Positions 44,438 through 53,636 of a stretch of 64,000 nt of DNA are shown piece by piece (within the stretch, counting starts at the first letter, position 1; each line of letters begins with the position of its first letter). Source of the DNA: an uncultured Parabacteroides sp. Its GTDB lineage: Bacteria > Bacteroidota > Bacteroidia > Bacteroidales > Tannerellaceae. The stretch covers positions 1-64,000 of the forward strand of contig URZO01000015.1 in the NCBI GenBank assembly GCA_900552465.1, given 5' to 3'. Below the pieces are notes generated by a model. The model had not been told where the DNA came from, did not search any database, and saw nothing but the letters and a program-made list of their open reading frames with translations. Both the position numbers and the translations under genes were made by a program.

Positions 44438-46582
44438 TCAGATTCCCGTTCCAAAACGTGAAGTGTCCACCTCTTTTGTCTTTTTCTCCTTGTAGCCACC
44501 GAAACTATAGCGCAATGTAAATGTCACATTCCGGCTGTCCTGCCAGAGTTTCATCCGGCTTTTCTGTCCCTGCTCGTCCACGTGGGTGACGGGATTGCCG
44601 CCCTCGAACAAATCATTGCCCCGAACCGTCAGGCGCATCTTCTTTTTCGCGAATGTCCAGGTCAGGCCAGCTGAGACGTTATAAATAAAGTCGACATCAT
44701 ACAATCCCTGGATAACCGGAGAGATACAATAGCCCCGCAGCTCCAACGACAAGTTACGGTCTTTGGTCAGGAAGAACGTATTGTTCAGTTCGGCCCGGCC
44801 AAACAGTTTTTTACGGTCGAAAGAGACATCATAAAGCATCCCTTTGTTATGAATGGCACAGCCCATCAACGTCAGCCTGGAAGTCATAAAATCAAAAGGC
44901 CTGAAAGGGATGACGGCTACGGCTCCGTACATATTGTAGATATCCATATTCACCGTCTGGAATACGGAGCGCAACTCATCGTGGCGCTGGTAGGTCATCT
45001 GTTGTATTTTATCGGGCTGGATATTGGCAAACAGGCCGAATACATACTTGCTCTTCAGGATATAATTCAGTTGCATCGAATAAGAGAGCTGCGGCTTCAA
45101 ATCCGGATTTCCGATAACAGAACTGTAGACATTCATATAATAGGTATTGGGAGTAGTCATCCAATAGGACGGGTAGGATTTATCACTCGAAAGGGAAAAC
45201 ATCAGCATTCCGGACGGAGTCACCTTGTAAGTAAAGTTCAATTGAGGGAAAAGGCTGACCCTGTTCCATAATGTCTTCTTCTTGCCCGCCGAATCGACGG
45301 ATGCCTTATAATACTGTAAGGAAACAGACGCATCCAATGAAATCTTTTTTCCGAACTGTTTCGTAAAACCGGCAAAAGCGCCCACGGAATAGTCTTTCTG
45401 TTTAAGGCGGAAAGTCCCTTCAGGAGCTTCTTCGTCATTGATCGACTGGCCAGACTCGTTACGGGTATCGGAAAGAGAAGCCTCCACTCCGTAATTCAGC
45501 ATCCATCCTTTTTCCAACTTACGGCTGTCATTCAGATAAAGATTTGCGCGTTGTACCTGCTGGGAAGAAAGAGTCGAGATTGTCTGCTCTTCCTCTTTTT
45601 CAAAGTCATTTACCAGGTGCTGCCTGTCGTCATTCTTATAATAAGTATAATCCATCCCGGCACTGAATCCCTTGTGGCTGACATAATCCACCCGGGTATT
45701 ATGCAGATTGGAGGCACCGGACAATTCCAGCTCCGTCTCTACCCGCTGGATACCGACAAACTCGGTCGACGCACCCCTTCTCGATACTTTATCCGGATCG
45801 TAAAAACGGCCGTTATAGGAAAGCGACAGCCGGTCTTTGTTCTTCAAATCGAAATCGAAAGCTCCCCGTATATTGTGGGAAAGGCTTACATGATTATACC
45901 AGTCATCCTGCCTGATATCGTACGGCCGGCCGTTTACGGTCGGTTGGGCGGTCATTTCCTCTTCCTGGCGTCCATGATTATAAGACGCAGAATAAGAGAT
46001 ATCCGCAGAATAGTTCTTCCCGACATACGAAAGGTTCGCCTGCCCGGACGGAGAAAAGAAATAGCCTTGCTTGCCCGTCAAAGAGATTTCTCCCTTCAGC
46101 ACGTCTTTTAAAGATTTGTCATTTTCTATTACAACATTGATGGATGCTCCTTTCACGCCAAACCGGGGAGGCGTGCTATACATCACATCTATTTGTTTTA
46201 CTTTGGATGAAGAGGTGGATTTCAATAAGTCAGTTAATTGCTCCGCAGTCATCGAACTTTTACGTCCGTTGATCAGGATCGAGGTCGAAGGAGTCCCGAT
46301 AATCGACACCTTATCCCCTTCTTTTTGTATGCCGGGCAGCTCGCCTATCACATCAAAAGCGTTATCGACCGGCTTGTCTTTTACCAGGTTCGGAATGTCG
46401 TACTGCAATTTACCTTCCGAAACCTTCACTAATGGCCGATCGGCTTTCACAAACACCTCCGGCAGGTCTACGGTTATGCTGTCATTCACGAGGATGTGTT
46501 TCTTTTCCGTTGCGTTCTGTCCCCATACAGGCATCTGCCCTGCCAGGAAAACGATCCACAAATAATAATAGAAGTGCTTCAT
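44438..46582 (-). CDS. Outer-membrane beta-barrel (TonB-dependent receptor-like) protein
   Basis: About 714 residues from the ATG at 46582 (MKHFYYYLWIVFL), which gives a clean signal peptide ending VWGQ; the in-frame ATG 28 codons earlier does not. A plug-like region follows (VFVKADRPLVKVSEGKLQYD, FDVIGELPGIQKEGDKVSII, INGRK) and then a long barrel of the OMP_b-brl_3 type. The usual N-terminal carboxypeptidase-like domain is missing. It is divergent from a histidine kinase/response regulator pair that may control it. The ligand is unknown. Confidence 0.85.
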   Translation of the reverse strand: MKHFYYYLWIVFLAGQMPVWGQNATEKKHILVNDSITVDLPEVFVKADRPLVKVSEGKLQYDIPNLVKDKPVDNAFDVIGELPGIQKEGDKVSIIGTPSTSILINGRKSSMTAEQLTDLLKSTSSSKVKQIDVMYSTPPRFGVKGASINVVIENDKSLKDVLKGEISLTGKQGYFFSPSGQANLSYVGKNYSADISYSASYNHGRQEEEMTAQPTVNGRPYDIRQDDWYNHVSLSHNIRGAFDFDLKNKDRLSLSYNGRFYDPDKVSRRGASTEFVGIQRVETELELSGASNLHNTRVDYVSHKGFSAGMDYTYYKNDDRQHLVNDFEKEEEQTISTLSSQQVQRANLYLNDSRKLEKGWMLNYGVEASLSDTRNESGQSINDEEAPEGTFRLKQKDYSVGAFAGFTKQFGKKISLDASVSLQYYKASVDSAGKKKTLWNRVSLFPQLNFTYKVTPSGMLMFSLSSDKSYPSYWMTTPNTYYMNVYSSVIGNPDLKPQLSYSMQLNYILKSKYVFGLFANIQPDKIQQMTYQRHDELRSVFQTVNMDIYNMYGAVAVIPFRPFDFMTSRLTLMGCAIHNKGMLYDVSFDRKKLFGRAELNNTFFLTKDRNLSLELRGYCISPVIQGLYDVDFIYNVSAGLTWTFAKKKMRLTVRGNDLFEGGNPVTHVDEQGQKSRMKLWQDSRNVTFTLRYSFGGYKEKKTKEVDTSRFGTGI

Positions 46583-46721
46583 CGTATTCTTTTTTCTTGT
46601 AAAGGTTGTATACGGAAACGAGAGTTCCAAACTTTGCCTTTCTTTCGTAAGACTATATAACATCATCCGTTCCGAGTGTTATTTAGTCTTACCAAATGAG
46701 CCGGATCAGATAAACTTTCCC

Positions 46722-46729
46722 TACATTTG
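46722..46729 (+). promoter_or_regulatory. -7 box of the kinase/regulator operon
   Basis: TACATTTG is a perfect Bacteroidales -7 box ending only 5 nt before the kinase ATG at 46735. No clear -33 TTTG is visible. If used, the transcript would be nearly leaderless. Confidence 0.45.
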
Positions 46730-46734
46730 TTTAT

Positions 46735-48231
46735 ATGAAATCTTCGTTCAAATATGTAGTCATACTGGTCATTCTTTCCTTGTCCGGAATCTTCGCCTAC
46801 CAGTTGTTCTGGCTGACCGGCCTCTATCACTCCCGGCAGGCCCGGAACCGGGAAGAGATCCGGATGGCTATCAAAAACGCAGACCACATCGAACTGTTCG
46901 ACCGGGCAGACTTCCTTAGCAAGGCATTACATAAACAGAGGGAGACTTCAGCCATTGCCGACACGAAAGGTGGTGTCGCCATCAGCACCAGCTTTCCGGA
47001 TAAGGACTCGGTCATCTCCGAACGAAGCATTTTACCGCTCGACACAAACATCTACAATCCCCGCTACAACAGTAAGACACTCAGCAAAGAAGCGGGGGAG
47101 ATGCTTAAAAGCACGGCCGTAAAAGTGGGAGATGATTTCAGTTCGCTGGGAGAATTGGGGCTACAGATGCAACGTGCCCTGCACGAAACGATCGACACGA
47201 TCAAACCGATCAGCCTTGCCAGGTTCGACAGCATTCTTTCTTCCCATTTACAAAAGAGCGAACTGGACATTCATCATTATACCGAAATATGGAACCTGGA
47301 GGACAGTTCCATCATTTCCTCATCCGTTCCTGCCAACCTGGACCGGACAAAATATGAGCTATACAAATGGGATTACACGACTTATCACAAAAGGGCTTAC
47401 TTCGTATATACCGAACCGACGAAGTGGGAAACGGTCCGGATGATGTCGGGTATCCTGTTTTCTTCTTTCCTGATTCTTCTGATCCTGACGCTTTCTTTTG
47501 CTTATATGTTCTGGTTCCTTATCCACCAGAAAACAGTGGAACAACTGAAAGATGATTTCACGCACAATGTCACGCACGAACTAAAGACTCCGATCGCCAT
47601 TACGTATGCGGCAGTCGAAGCCATGATCCATTACAACATAACCGGCAATAAGGAAAAAACGAACAAGTATCTGCATGTCTGCCATGAGGAACTGCAACGC
47701 CTCGGAAACATGGTCGAACAGATCCTTTCCCTCAGTTTAGAACGGAAAAAGGAGTTTAAACTCAAATTCGAACGGATCGACCTGAACGAACTGATCGGAA
47801 AGATTGTCGAACAGCAGACCATCAAATCTTCCAAAGCGTTTCACATCCGGCAGGAATTTACTCCGGAGACGATCATGCTGGAAGCAGACCGCACTCACCT
47901 TTACAACATCCTTAGCAATATACTGGATAATGCAATCAAGTATTCCGGAGACGATCCGCAAATATCGATAACAGCAAAAGAGGCGGACGGAGTTATCTCG
48001 ATATGCCTGACAGACAATGGAATCGGGATGGCAGAAGAACATCTGTCGCATATCTTCGACAAGTTCTACCGGATCCCGAATGGGAACAGGACTCCGGTTA
48101 AAGGATACGGAATCGGATTGTTCTACGTCAAAACCATGATACAAAAGCACAACGGGACAATCCGGGTCGAAAGCCGTCCCGGCGAAGGAAGCAATTTTAT
48201 CATCACATTACCCCAGACACATGAAAGATAA
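46735..48231 (+). CDS. Sensor histidine kinase
   Basis: 498 residues with two membrane helices (about 7-29, YVVILVILSLSGIFAYQLFW, and about 237-265, LFSSFLILLILTLSFAYMFW) enclosing a 200-residue periplasmic sensor domain. The phosphorylated His281 is in THELKTPIAI. The ATP-binding domain shows NILDNAIKYS, LTDNGIGM, GYGIGLFYV and EGSNFIITLP. It autophosphorylates in response to an unknown envelope signal. It overlaps the response regulator gene by 11 nt. Confidence 0.95.
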   Translation: MKSSFKYVVILVILSLSGIFAYQLFWLTGLYHSRQARNREEIRMAIKNADHIELFDRADFLSKALHKQRETSAIADTKGGVAISTSFPDKDSVISERSILPLDTNIYNPRYNSKTLSKEAGEMLKSTAVKVGDDFSSLGELGLQMQRALHETIDTIKPISLARFDSILSSHLQKSELDIHHYTEIWNLEDSSIISSSVPANLDRTKYELYKWDYTTYHKRAYFVYTEPTKWETVRMMSGILFSSFLILLILTLSFAYMFWFLIHQKTVEQLKDDFTHNVTHELKTPIAITYAAVEAMIHYNITGNKEKTNKYLHVCHEELQRLGNMVEQILSLSLERKKEFKLKFERIDLNELIGKIVEQQTIKSSKAFHIRQEFTPETIMLEADRTHLYNILSNILDNAIKYSGDDPQISITAKEADGVISICLTDNGIGMAEEHLSHIFDKFYRIPNGNRTPVKGYGIGLFYVKTMIQKHNGTIRVESRPGEGSNFIITLPQTHER

Positions 48232-48913
48232 AAAGTCAATATTGGTAGTAGAAGACGAAGTAACCCTCTCCATGATCATCAAGGATGCGCTGGAGGAAGA
48301 GGGATATCTGGTTATAACAGCCTGTAACGGCCTGCAGGGGATCGACTGTTTCTACAAACAACATCCCGACCTGATCATAGCCGATGTCATGATGCCGGAA
48401 ATAGACGGATTTGAAATGATCCGGCGGATACGAAAAGAAGACAAAGAGATCCCCGTGCTCTTTCTGAGTGCCCGTTCCTCCACCGACGACATTGTCTCGG
48501 GCTTCGAGTTGGGTGCAAACGATTATGTACGCAAGCCTTTCAGCCTGCGCGAGTTAGTGGTACGAGCCAAAGCTCTCCTTATCAAAAACAAGCCGGAAGA
48601 GGAGGAAGCCGGATTCTTTGAGATCGGTCTTTACACCTTCTATCCTAAAACCCAGACACTGCTGATAGCCGGGGAAAGCGATAAACTGTCCTTTAAAGAA
48701 TCCGAGATACTGAAACGCTTGTGCGAAAGCGAAAACCAGCCGATTTACAGCAAAGACATCCTGCTGAACCTTTGGGGAGACGACAGCTTTTACAATGCGC
48801 GCAGCCTGCATGTCTTTATCACCAAGCTGCGCCACAAATTGGAAAAGGACCCAAACATCAAGATTCTGAATGTTAGAGGTATCGGGTACAAGCTGATCAA
48901 CGAACAGCTTTAA
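48221..48913 (+). CDS. OmpR-family response regulator
   Basis: 230 residues. Receiver domain with acidic pocket VVEDE, phospho-acceptor Asp55 in IIADVMMPEIDG, and Lys in DYVRKPFSLRELV. The C-terminal winged-helix domain follows (SFKESEILKRLCESENQPIY, SLHVFITKLRHKLEKDPNIK, NVRGIGYKLI). It is the partner of the overlapping kinase gene and probably regulates the divergent outer-membrane receptor. Confidence 0.96.
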   Translation: MKDKKSILVVEDEVTLSMIIKDALEEEGYLVITACNGLQGIDCFYKQHPDLIIADVMMPEIDGFEMIRRIRKEDKEIPVLFLSARSSTDDIVSGFELGANDYVRKPFSLRELVVRAKALLIKNKPEEEEAGFFEIGLYTFYPKTQTLLIAGESDKLSFKESEILKRLCESENQPIYSKDILLNLWGDDSFYNARSLHVFITKLRHKLEKDPNIKILNVRGIGYKLINEQL

Positions 48914-48939
48914 GAAGGGAATATTTTCGGAATGCCCTG

Positions 48940-48977
48940 AAAAAAACGAAGGTCGCGGGATTCACATCCGACGACCT
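48940..48977 (-). terminator. tpx terminator
   Basis: On the minus strand, GGTCG and CGACC form a hairpin with further inner pairing, followed by TTCG and TTTTTTT. It lies about 50 nt past the tpx stop and faces the response regulator gene. Confidence 0.7.
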
Positions 48978-49026
48978 CCTACACTAACCCTTAACTTTAA
49001 CCAATGAAAAACAATAATCTACTTAA

Positions 49027-49530
49027 TTAGTTTTTTAACGAAGCGATTGCGGCTTCGTAATTCGGTTCGTTTGTTATTTCGGAAACCAGTTCCTCATAAA
49101 CAATCTTACCTGCTTCGTCGACTACTATCACACCCCGGGCCAATAAGCCTTTCAGCGGACCGTCAACCATCAGCATCCCGTACCCATCTTCAAAACAAGA
49201 ACAACGGAATGCAGAAAGCGGAATCACTTTATCGATACCTTCCGTGGTACAGAAACGTCCTTGTGCAAAAGGTAAATCCTTTGATACGGCAAGCACCACA
49301 GTATTCGGAAGAGAAGCGGCTTCTTTATTGAAACGTCTTACCGAAGCGGCACACACTGCCGTATCTAAACTCGGAAATACGTTAATTACAACTTTCTTAC
49401 CTTTTAACTCTTTCAGATGTAATTCTGATAAATCACTTTTCACACCTTTGAAATCAGGAGCCTCTGCTCCAACTGCGGGCAATGAACCGTTTGTATTTAC
49501 GCCATTACCTTTAAATGTTATTTTTGCCAT
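49027..49530 (-). CDS. tpx: Thiol peroxidase (2-Cys peroxiredoxin Tpx)
   Basis: 167 residues. The peroxidatic Cys60 is in SLDTAVCAASVRRFN and the resolving Cys94 in GRFCTTEG, positions equal to Cys61 and Cys95 of the E. coli enzyme. N-terminal ITFKGNGVNTNG and a C-terminal VIVVDEAGKIVYEELV complete the fold. It reduces peroxides using thioredoxin and helps this anaerobe survive oxygen exposure. Confidence 0.97.
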   Translation of the reverse strand: MAKITFKGNGVNTNGSLPAVGAEAPDFKGVKSDLSELHLKELKGKKVVINVFPSLDTAVCAASVRRFNKEAASLPNTVVLAVSKDLPFAQGRFCTTEGIDKVIPLSAFRCSCFEDGYGMLMVDGPLKGLLARGVIVVDEAGKIVYEELVSEITNEPNYEAAIASLKN

Positions 49531-49570
49531 CTTTTGTTGTGTTTTTATGTACTACATCAGAAGCGGCTTA

Positions 49571-49603
49571 CAAATATAAGTCGCTTTCTATAACAAAAAC
49601 AAA
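49571..49603 (-). promoter_or_regulatory. tpx promoter
   Basis: Minus strand: TTTG, 21 nt, TATATTTG, 40 nt upstream of the tpx start codon. Confidence 0.6.
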
Positions 49604-49666
49604 GGTTTCAGAAGAATGTTTCCTTTTTTAACTCTTTTTAATTACTACTCACGGTCACACTTTTTC

Positions 49667-49674
49667 TATCTTTG
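49667..49674 (+). promoter_or_regulatory. -7 box upstream of rmuC
   Basis: TATCTTTG fits the TAnnTTTG consensus and ends 17 nt before the rmuC ATG. No convincing -33 element is seen. Confidence 0.45.
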
Positions 49675-49691
49675 AGGCAAAATAGAAAGAC

Positions 49692-50966
49692 ATGAATGGG
49701 TTGATTATTTGTTTACTTGTCATTATCATTGCCTTACAACTTTTCTTCTATCTCCGGAAAGAACATTCAGACACTGCAGACGAACTGAAACGGTTGTTGG
49801 ACGAAATGCAACGTTCGTTCGAGCGCATTGAAAAGAACTTCCGGGAAGACTTCCGCCTCAACCGTGAAGAAGGCCGTATTGTCGCCCGTGATAACCGCGA
49901 AGAACTGACACGCTCCATGAATGAATTCCGGGAAACTTTCGAACGGGGTATCACCTCCTTTAACAGCCTGCAACGGGAAAAGTTTGCCAACCTGGACGAA
50001 CAACAGCGTTTATTGGTCGCCAACACGGAAAAGAGACTGGAAGAAATCCGGATAACCGTAGACGAAAAACTGCAAAAGACACTGAACGACCGGATCGGAC
50101 AATCTTTCCGCCTTGTCACCGAACAGTTGGAAAGCGTGCAGAAAGGACTTGGAGAGATGCAAACGCTGGCACAGGATGTCGGCGGTTTAAAACGTGTCCT
50201 CAGCAATGTGAAGACGCGCGGCAATATCGGAGAGATTCAACTAAGCATGCTCCTCGAACAATTATTGGCGCCGGAGCAATACGAAGCCAACGTACACACC
50301 CGTAAAGGGTCGGATGCCGTCGTCGAGTTTGCCGTCAAGCTGCCGGGGCGTGACGATGTTCGCGAATATGTGTATCTGCCGATAGATGCCAAATTCCCGA
50401 AAGATGTTTACGAACAACTTTTGGATGCCTATGACCAGGCCGATGCCCAGGCCATAGAAGCGGCAGGAAAATTACTGGAAACGACTATTAAAAAGATGGC
50501 AAAAGATATTTCCGACAAATACCTGGCTCCTCCGGCAACAACCGATTTCGGGATCATGTTCCTTCCGTTCGAAGGAATCTATGCGGAGGTCGTGCGCCGT
50601 TCCTCCCTGCTGGAAGAACTGCAACGGAACTACAAAGTGGTGGTAACCGGCCCGACGACGCTTGCCGCCATCCTGAACAGCCTGCAAATGGGATTCCGTA
50701 CCCTTGCCATCCAGAAACATTCGGGTGAAGTATGGACGATCCTGGGAGCCGTCAAGAAAGAGTTCGAGAAAGTCGGCGGTATGTTGGAAAAAGCACAAAA
50801 GAACCTGCAAACAGCCAGCGGGCAAATAGAAGAAGTTTTGGGAACCCGTACCCGTGCAATCCAACGCAAGCTGAAAGACGTAGATACGCTCGGCGACAGG
50901 GAAGCACGCGCCATCCTTCCGGAAATCGGTTCATTAACAGACGAAGAAGACGAAAACAGTTTATGA
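49692..50966 (+). CDS. rmuC: DNA recombination protein RmuC
   Basis: 424 residues: one N-terminal membrane helix (LIICLLVIIIALQLFFYLRK), a long coiled coil rich in Glu/Arg (about 30-150), and the RmuC nuclease-like core (NVKTRGNIGEIQLSMLLEQL, YLPIDAKFPKDVYEQLLDAY, GIMFLPFEGIYAEVVR). RmuC limits DNA inversions and rearrangements at repeats in E. coli. It starts a three-gene unit with a transporter and dinB; its stop overlaps the transporter start by 4 nt. Confidence 0.94.
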   Translation: MNGLIICLLVIIIALQLFFYLRKEHSDTADELKRLLDEMQRSFERIEKNFREDFRLNREEGRIVARDNREELTRSMNEFRETFERGITSFNSLQREKFANLDEQQRLLVANTEKRLEEIRITVDEKLQKTLNDRIGQSFRLVTEQLESVQKGLGEMQTLAQDVGGLKRVLSNVKTRGNIGEIQLSMLLEQLLAPEQYEANVHTRKGSDAVVEFAVKLPGRDDVREYVYLPIDAKFPKDVYEQLLDAYDQADAQAIEAAGKLLETTIKKMAKDISDKYLAPPATTDFGIMFLPFEGIYAEVVRRSSLLEELQRNYKVVVTGPTTLAAILNSLQMGFRTLAIQKHSGEVWTILGAVKKEFEKVGGMLEKAQKNLQTASGQIEEVLGTRTRAIQRKLKDVDTLGDREARAILPEIGSLTDEEDENSL

Positions 50967-52546
50967 AAAAGAGACAAATCCCGCATACATACGTTATTAT
51001 ATTCTATATCATTCTGTTCTGCGCTGTCCTTACCTGGGTCATTCCCGGCGGACAATACAAGGAAAGCATCGATGCTGCCGGAGAGAAAACGGTTGTTTAT
51101 GAAGCGGTAGAACATATCCCGCAGACCTGGCAGGTATTCTCTGCTTTCTATAAAGGATTTGTCGAGAGGGCGGACATCATCGTCTTTATCCTGATTATCG
51201 GAGGGGCTTTCTGGATTGTCAACGACAGTAAGGCTTTCGATATCGGAACGATCAGTTTCCTGCGCCGTGCCCGGAAGATGGAGAACAACCCGTTATTGCG
51301 TAAGATCGGAGTTGAAAACATCCTGTTGACGTCGATTATGTTATTGTTCAGCATATTCGGAGCCGTATTCGGAATGAGCGAAGAAACGATTGCGTTTTGC
51401 CTGGTCCTTGTTCCGATGGCTATCTCCATGGGATACGATTCCATTACCGGAGTCTGTATGGTCTTTGTCGCTGCCGGATTAGGATTTGCCGGAGCGATAC
51501 TGAACCCTTTCACAATCGGTATTGCGCAAGGGTTGGCAGGGATTCCTCTTTTCTCGGGGATCGAATACCGGATATTCTGCTGGATAGTTATCAATGCAAT
51601 CGGTTTCACCTGGATACTCCGGTATGCGGCAAAAGTTAAAAAAGATCCGCAACTCTCACCAGTCTATAAAGAAGATCAATATTGGAGGGAGCTGCACGGC
51701 TACAACTCGCTGGATGTTACCTATCATACCCCGCGAGCCGCCTGGATCTGCTTTGGTATATTAACCGTCGTACAAATCGCCTTTGCCGCTTTTTACCCGA
51801 CTACGACTTTACAGATCGGAAACAGTGTAATCAAAGGGCTTCCCCTCTTGCCTGTCTTAACGGCAGCTTTTATCCTGACCTCTGTATTTGCTTTACGCAA
51901 GACAGTCCACTTATATATTCTGAACCTGTTATTCTTTACAATCTTTTATCTGATAACGGGAGTAATGGGATATGGCTGGTATATTATGGAGATTGCAACG
52001 CTGTTCTTTGCCCTCGGCCTGGCGGCCGGAATAGCCAATAACCGGACGCCGAATGAATTAGTGAAGTTATTCCTGGACGGATGCAAGGATATTATGAGTG
52101 CCGCATTGGTGGTCGGTCTGGCAGGAGGCATCATTGTTATCTTAAAAGACGGACTTGTTATCGATACGATCCTTTACAGCCTGGCAAAAGGGATGGAAGG
52201 ACTCGGGCAGGTGGCGACTGTCGGCATGATGTATGTGATTCAGACATTGATCAATCTGGTCATTCCGTCCGGTAGTGCCAAAGCGGCACTGACCATGCCT
52301 ATAATGGCTCCCTTCTCCGACCTGATCGGTTTATCCAAGCAGGCGACAGTCATGGCTTTTCAGTTCGGAGACGGATTTACCAATCTGATCACCCCTACTT
52401 CGGGAGTACTGATCGCCGTGTTGGGAGTAAGCCGCATCCCTTACGACAAATGGTTCCGGTGGGCCTGGAAGTTTATACTGCTTTTGGTGGTAGTCGGATT
52501 CATATTATTAATTCCGACAGTTTTAATTCCGATGAACGGATTTTAA
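50963..52546 (+). CDS. YfcC-family membrane transporter
   Basis: 527 residues from the ATG at 50963; longer in-frame readings run through rmuC and are rejected. About 12 membrane helices. The YfcC/arginine-ornithine antiporter-like signature is present: VIPSGSAKAALTMPIMAPFS, DLIGLSKQATVMAFQFGDGF and TNLITPTSGVLIAVLG. It probably exchanges small carboxylates or amino acids across the inner membrane, with the substrate unknown. It overlaps rmuC by 4 nt and dinB by 1 nt. Confidence 0.9.
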   Translation: MKKRQIPHTYVIIFYIILFCAVLTWVIPGGQYKESIDAAGEKTVVYEAVEHIPQTWQVFSAFYKGFVERADIIVFILIIGGAFWIVNDSKAFDIGTISFLRRARKMENNPLLRKIGVENILLTSIMLLFSIFGAVFGMSEETIAFCLVLVPMAISMGYDSITGVCMVFVAAGLGFAGAILNPFTIGIAQGLAGIPLFSGIEYRIFCWIVINAIGFTWILRYAAKVKKDPQLSPVYKEDQYWRELHGYNSLDVTYHTPRAAWICFGILTVVQIAFAAFYPTTTLQIGNSVIKGLPLLPVLTAAFILTSVFALRKTVHLYILNLLFFTIFYLITGVMGYGWYIMEIATLFFALGLAAGIANNRTPNELVKLFLDGCKDIMSAALVVGLAGGIIVILKDGLVIDTILYSLAKGMEGLGQVATVGMMYVIQTLINLVIPSGSAKAALTMPIMAPFSDLIGLSKQATVMAFQFGDGFTNLITPTSGVLIAVLGVSRIPYDKWFRWAWKFILLLVVVGFILLIPTVLIPMNGF

Positions 52547-53631
52547 TGGAACGGAAGATCATACATATCGATATGGATGCATTCTACGCATCCGTAGAAC
52601 AACGGGATAATCCGGAACTGCGTGGGATTCCGCTTGCAGTCGGGCATGCGGAAGAACGGGGCGTAGTGGCGGCTGCAAGTTATGAAGCACGGAAATTCGG
52701 AGTACGCTCCGCCATGTCTTCACAAAAGGCTAAACGGCTATGTCCGCAACTCACGTTTGTGCCCGGACGGATGGATGTCTACAAAGCCGTATCCCGGCAG
52801 ATACATGAGATATTCCATGAATATACGGATATCATCGAACCGCTTTCGCTGGACGAAGCCTTCCTGGATGTAACGGAAAACAAGCAGAACATCCCGCTTG
52901 CTGTCGATATAGCCAAAGCTATCAAGCGAAAAATTCGGGAAGAGCTGAATCTGGTCGCTTCTGCCGGTATCTCCTACAATAAGTTTCTTGCCAAAATAGC
53001 ATCGGACTACCGCAAGCCGGACGGCCTCTGCACCATACATCCGGCACAAGCCGGAGAATTTATCAAGCATCTCCCGATCGAATCTTTCTGGGGAATAGGT
53101 CCGGTTACGGCCCAGAAAATGCATACGTTAGGCATTCACAACGGCGAACAGTTACGAGCCTGTTCACAGGAAATGCTTACCCGTCAGTTCGGAAAGGCCG
53201 GAGTCTTATATTATGAATTCTCAAGAGGAATCGACTTGCGCCCGGTCGAAGCGGTCCGTATACGTAAATCTGTCGGATGCGAACATACGCTGGATAAAGA
53301 TATCTCCCGACAGTCATCCGTCATAATCGAGTTGTATCACGTCGCCACCGAACTGATCGGCCGGCTGGAACGAACCGGCTTCAAAGGAAACACTCTGACG
53401 CTAAAAATCAAATTCCACGATTTCAGCCAAAAGACCAGAAGCATCACCCAAAGCAATGAGCTGACAACACTAACCGAAATATTGCCTTTAGCCAAAACCT
53501 TACTGAAGGATATCGAATACGACACCCACCCGATCCGGTTAATCGGCCTTTCCGTCTCCAACCCTTACGAGAAAAACGACGAAAAGGCCCGTTGGGAACA
53601 GCTCAGTTTTGAGTTCAGCGACTGGGAATAA
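52546..53631 (+). CDS. dinB: DNA polymerase IV (Y-family)
   Basis: 361 residues from the ATG at 52546, which shares one base with the transporter stop (TAATG). Y-family motifs: IIHIDMDAFYASVEQRDNPE, YEARKFGVRSAM, PLSLDEAFLDVT with the catalytic Asp-Glu, and ASAGISYNKFLAKIASDYRK. The little-finger domain ends near FEFSDWE, with no clear clamp-binding tail. It performs error-prone bypass of DNA damage. Its association with rmuC suggests a genome-maintenance operon. Confidence 0.96.
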   Translation: MERKIIHIDMDAFYASVEQRDNPELRGIPLAVGHAEERGVVAAASYEARKFGVRSAMSSQKAKRLCPQLTFVPGRMDVYKAVSRQIHEIFHEYTDIIEPLSLDEAFLDVTENKQNIPLAVDIAKAIKRKIREELNLVASAGISYNKFLAKIASDYRKPDGLCTIHPAQAGEFIKHLPIESFWGIGPVTAQKMHTLGIHNGEQLRACSQEMLTRQFGKAGVLYYEFSRGIDLRPVEAVRIRKSVGCEHTLDKDISRQSSVIIELYHVATELIGRLERTGFKGNTLTLKIKFHDFSQKTRSITQSNELTTLTEILPLAKTLLKDIEYDTHPIRLIGLSVSNPYEKNDEKARWEQLSFEFSDWE

Positions 53632-53636
53632 GATGA

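Noticed and set aside
49004..49030. A tiny open frame MKNNNLLN with a plausible upstream sequence
   Set aside because: Nine codons between a terminator and the tpx stop on the other strand; nothing beyond an ATG and stop supports translation.
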